Shown: positions 60,490 to 64,000 of the stretch, piece after piece
Layout of the letters: every line of letters begins with the position of its first letter
Numbering within the stretch: position 1 is the first letter of the stretch
NCBI GenBank assembly: GCA_027627225.1
Contig: CM051024.1
Coordinates: forward strand, 79,174,504-79,238,503
Direction of reading: 5' to 3'
Source: Congeria kusceri
Lineage: Eukaryota > Mollusca > Bivalvia > Myida > Dreissenidae
DNA length: 64,000 bases
Translations under genes and position numbers: made by a program
The notes under the pieces: generated by a model
Databases searched by the model: none
Told to the model about the DNA's origin: nothing
The model's input: only the letters and a program-made list of their open reading frames with translations

Positions 60490-61130
60490 ACCCGCAGGCC
60501 TGTTTCGCTTGTCGGGCCCGACATGCCTTCAAAGCAGTTAGTCGTTAGCCGACAAGCATTGAAATACGCCGACATTCCTCAATTTTCAATGCGACAACCC
60601 TTAATCCCTTTATCTAATTACATTGCTCTGTATTTGAAGGGTCATAAACGAACGCCGCCTTGATCTATAAGGTATCGGTTCTAACAGCGTGACTGACAAG
60701 TAACTGAAAAGTGTAGTCCCGCCCACAACAATCTAATTAGCCAATCAAATACGTTGATTTTAAAGGCGGAGTGTATACCTTACTGACAACTAAGAAGTGT
60801 TTGACAGCAAATAGTAGCACTTGTCCGGAAAAGTGAACATGCGTTTTAAAACACTTTATTATTGTATTTACCATTAAATTTATACGGGTTATTCCCGAAT
60901 ATATCTCACAAACTGACAATCAACGAATAATGTGATATAGAGCCTCATTTTAAAACAAAATTTGACGCCGTCGAACGTAATTTTGTTCACATAAACATTA
61001 TGCAATTAAGCGCGTGACCATTACACGCACGTTTGTCACGACTTTGTGCATGGCGACATAAGTTCGCGCACTTTTGTAACAAAACACACTTTTTACATGG
61101 ATATACATGACCGTAATTTATGTCGATTAA
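60490..61130 (+). repeat. Segment similar to IgR1 intron 1
   Basis: 60490-60610 matches 11945-12065, and 60885-61130 matches 14465-14810, in the same order and orientation as within IgR1 intron 1. No Ig exon follows. It is either two independent dispersed repeats or the relic of a further + strand receptor copy. Confidence 0.6.
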
Positions 61131-61179
61131 GAACCATGTATTCAAGTATTAAGTATTTTTTCCCTCACTGCGTTCGTCC

Positions 61180-61980
61180 GAAAATAAATAAATTATTTCC
61201 TTACTTACAACAATGCAGCACCTATACAACCATAAAAGACAAACACATAGTTCTTTAGGAGGCGGTCCGCTTTTCTTTTATTTGTCCGTTACACCATTTT
61301 ACTGTACACATATGTAATACATTAGTATAAAATTAGTCTGCATAATGTTCACGCAAATAAGCTAACTTGCTACGCACAAAAATAGTAACAAACACAAATC
61401 CCTAAAAGAACTACACACTCTAATAAACGCATATACATAACAGTGCAATAATATGTAATTCTTTAAAGTGCAACGAGAGTCGCCCAGGAAAAAACAGAGA
61501 TAAAACTCTTTTTGAAATGCATTTGGGAAAACAACTGCCCGTTTGTCAAATGTCACGTCGCAGAGTGTCGGGCCTCACCCATATTAACAATAACAATCGT
61601 CACGGATACATTTTATATATCGACGAAATAGTTACATTGCAATATAATTAATTTTTATACATTATTAAACAAAATGAACAAAATGAACGAACCTATATTT
61701 AAGGGATCTATTCACAGATTGACGAGTAGACAATTTTTCAACTTTTTGTCACCGACTCCAAAATTAAAAGAACACTGTATAAAAGGGAGCAAAACACACT
61801 ACGGAGCTAGAAATATACTTAAAAAACGGTTTCATTTATGAGAAATCATCCGTTGAAAATGATACAATTATAAAGCGTTTGTAACGCTAAACGAATGAAT
61901 AATTTGGAGTGTTTCTGTTGTTTGCGTTGAAATTGTTGACAACACATGAAACACTTACATAAAGTTAATAATGCAGGACA
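61180..61980. other. Intergenic, no gene seen
   Basis: AT-rich, with short open frames only. Confidence 0.4.
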
Positions 61981-61987
61981 AAACTAA

Positions 61988-62065
61988 GATGTCGGAATGG
62001 CCGAGTGGTTTAGACGATAGCCTTTTAATCCGGAGATCCCAGGTTCGAAACCCGGTGAGACCATC
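61988..62065 (+). tRNA. tRNA-like gene, possibly degenerate
   Basis: An A-box-like 'tggccgagtggttta' and a B box 'ggttcgaaacc' are correctly spaced, and a T run directly follows (62067), as at polymerase III terminators. The putative anticodon loop 'cttttaa' would read TTT (Lys). Acceptor and anticodon stems pair poorly by eye, so a pseudogene or unusual tRNA is as likely as a functional one. Confidence 0.5.
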
Positions 62066-62685
62066 GTTTTTATTTTCTTTTTTTCTAAATACTTTTCTTT
62101 TTATTATACTCGAGTTCTTTAGTTCCGATGCTTAAATCTGTCCAAGTTAAGACATTTAATGGCATACTTCAAAAAGTTAGAAAATCTGTCAACAAGTCCC
62201 TTTAATATTACACACTAACGTTATGAACAACAACAACAACTACTGAACTGAAAGCAGACATACATATATTTGAATATAAATTGTATCTCCTTATTCCCTT
62301 ATTTTTTATAAGTTGCTTTTGCAATTTAAAAATATGCTGAACCACGTGCTAACTCCTGTGTAAGCGAACCTCGAATGGCTCTACCGCCAAATCGGACGAA
62401 AAACTCGTGCAAAGGGAAATACCGAATGCTTACTGAAGCGTGACGAAAAGATTAGCAAATAAAGTTTTTTTTTTCTTGCTTTTAATGTCCGCTTGTAGTA
62501 TAACTGATAATGGTTGATGTTTTTTTCGCATCCGAAAACAATTAATAAAATAGAAAAGTTTTTGAATCAACTAGGTGTTGAAAGTAGAGTTTGAAACGAT
62601 TCTGAATACCATGAATAATTGAAAATTTATTCCATAAAAATGCCTCCAAATGTCAATACGTTTTTGTTCAATTAAGAAAAAATAG

Positions 62686-62880
62686 GGTCGAGCGATGCGG
62701 TCGATTTCGGGCAGGTGGGGTCGAGCATTGCGGCCTATTTCAGACAGATGGTGTCGAGCGGGGTCAAAAGGAGCGGCCGATTTCGGGAAGGGGGTCATAC
62801 GGGGGCAGATTGGAACGATGGCGGAGGGGGGGGGGCGGTCCTACCGTTTTATTTCGCGTGTGTGGGGGGGGGGGGGGGCG
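62686..62880. repeat. GC-rich minisatellite and G tracts
   Basis: Three units with 'gggtcgagc...cggcc/cggtcgatttcggg' of about 35-40 bases, then long G runs to 62878. The open frames here are spurious. Confidence 0.8.
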
Positions 62881-62899
62881 TCGGGGATGCCGACATGCC

Positions 62900-64000
62900 T
62901 TCAAGAAACTGTTTGTAAATATATGTTACATATATTGTGTAGGGAAATATCTTAGGCACATATTAGGTGTTGCACGAAAATAAAAATAAAATGTTTTAAC
63001 TGTTCTTTAGATATGACAGATACATACAAATATTTTTACATTGTCCGTCTCCTATGCCTGTACATACTGAAAATGTTGGCCATAAGTTAACCTGCAGGAG
63101 CATTGTACCGAAAAGAAATATAATCAGTGAAGCATACGTAGTTTTACGTGACGCACATATACAATACTATGATTTTGTTTGATAAACGGAGATACTTGAG
63201 TAGTCATTATCAAAATGGCTTAAAAAACACCACCAAGTGGTAAATACAGTTCAGCTTTTATTCATGTCAATACATTCATGTAATATAATCTTTGTAAACT
63301 GTCAAAATACATTTTAAGAACGTTCTTATACATGCATCTGCAATTAAGGAAATGTAAGTTAAGTTATTGAGAACCGGTATTCAAAAACTGTTATAGATTT
63401 TCCAAATTTATCTAGGCGTAGTTGATTTCTTTATACCTCTAATCCGTGCACAGGTTTTAACCAATGAATGTTTTAAATTGTGTGTCAACAGTATCTTATG
63501 AGCATTCGTGTCATGTGTTCTTTTGCTAATCCGTTAGATGTAGCCCCGGGCATGCATACACGCTCTGTGGGACGGTATACAATTACGCCAGTCTATGCCT
63601 TAGCACTCGAGCATTGCAAAAAGTTTCCCTATATTGCATTCTGGCAGCTCATTGAGATCACGTGACAAATTCCACAGATTTTCTTAAATATGACGTCACG
63701 GTCACACGACCTGTATCTCAACCATGACTGTAGGTCCTCTCGTGCAACAAACAATATTATGCATTAAATTTAATATTTTAGTACTGCAGCGACTCTCAAC
63801 CCATTGACAAACAATTTTAAAAAATGTATTCAATAAATGTTAATATTTTTATTAATAATACACATAGAAACTATGCATGCATTTTGAAATTGTGTACTAA
63901 TACGTACTAACTAATGCCTATTTTCGGTCCCAGAATACAAATATTTTAATTGCCTCAGACCCTCTCGAAAAACAATATTTATGTACGTTTAATCTTAGTT
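62900..64000. other. Intergenic, no gene seen
   Basis: Nothing recognisable on either strand. Confidence 0.4.

Overview
This is a eukaryotic, AT-rich, intron-rich and repeat-rich window. It is most likely from a bivalve mollusc. That is an inference from a tRNA-derived SINE with a 3' core typical of mollusc and coral SINEs, a tandem repeat ending in a bivalve-type 'ctcacctgagc'-like tail, Gypsy, LINE and Crypton relics, and small phase-1 exons encoding immunoglobulin (Ig) domains. Nothing prokaryotic is present.

The core (about 11.7-59.8 kb) is a tandem cluster of six related Ig-superfamily type I membrane receptor genes. They are labelled here IgR1 to IgR6, left to right. IgR1 (11.69-20.62 kb) is on the + strand and the other five are on the - strand. 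The shared exon plan is signal peptide, Ig1, Ig2, Ig3, transmembrane, tail. Every ectodomain exon is phase 1-1. There are two kinds of tail. IgR1 and IgR4 (32.0-37.8 kb) end in an exon carrying an ITIM (L-I-Y-A-D-I) and an ITSM (T-L-Y-T-S-V) whose tyrosines are 26 residues apart. IgR2, IgR3, IgR5 and IgR6 carry a short basic, proline-containing tail ending in a hydrophobic peptide; in IgR3 this is -T-I-E-I-V, a possible PDZ ligand. IgR3 (27.43-31.12 kb) is a fully intact seven-exon gene of 392 codons. IgR1 is intact through its membrane exon but has a phase problem at the last splice. IgR2, IgR4, IgR5 and IgR6 are pseudogenes with identifiable lesions. The arrangement resembles the paired or inhibitory receptor clusters of vertebrates (similar ectodomains, different signalling tails, many pseudogenes). 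That functional reading is inference.

Left flank (1-11.7 kb): relics of a LINE reverse transcriptase (1.56-2.56 kb, -), a diverged tandem repeat (about 3.4-4.75 kb), a broken Ty3/Gypsy pol (4.74-7.45 kb, -) and several perfect or near-perfect hairpins. Spacers between the - strand genes are recognisably copies of one another (about 26.0-27.4, 37.8-39.3 and 53.05-55.4 kb), which supports segmental tandem duplication. One spacer was expanded by a 39.5-45.4 kb block of minisatellites and duplications. Another was interrupted by a decayed Crypton-type tyrosine recombinase element (50.5-53.04 kb). A pogo-like TA-flanked MITE sits in the last intron of IgR3.

Right flank (59.8-64 kb): a 325-bp inverted-repeat element, a segment similar to IgR1 intron 1, a tRNA-like sequence, G-rich repeats and otherwise featureless DNA. 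No promoter, polyadenylation or rRNA feature could be supported from sequence alone.
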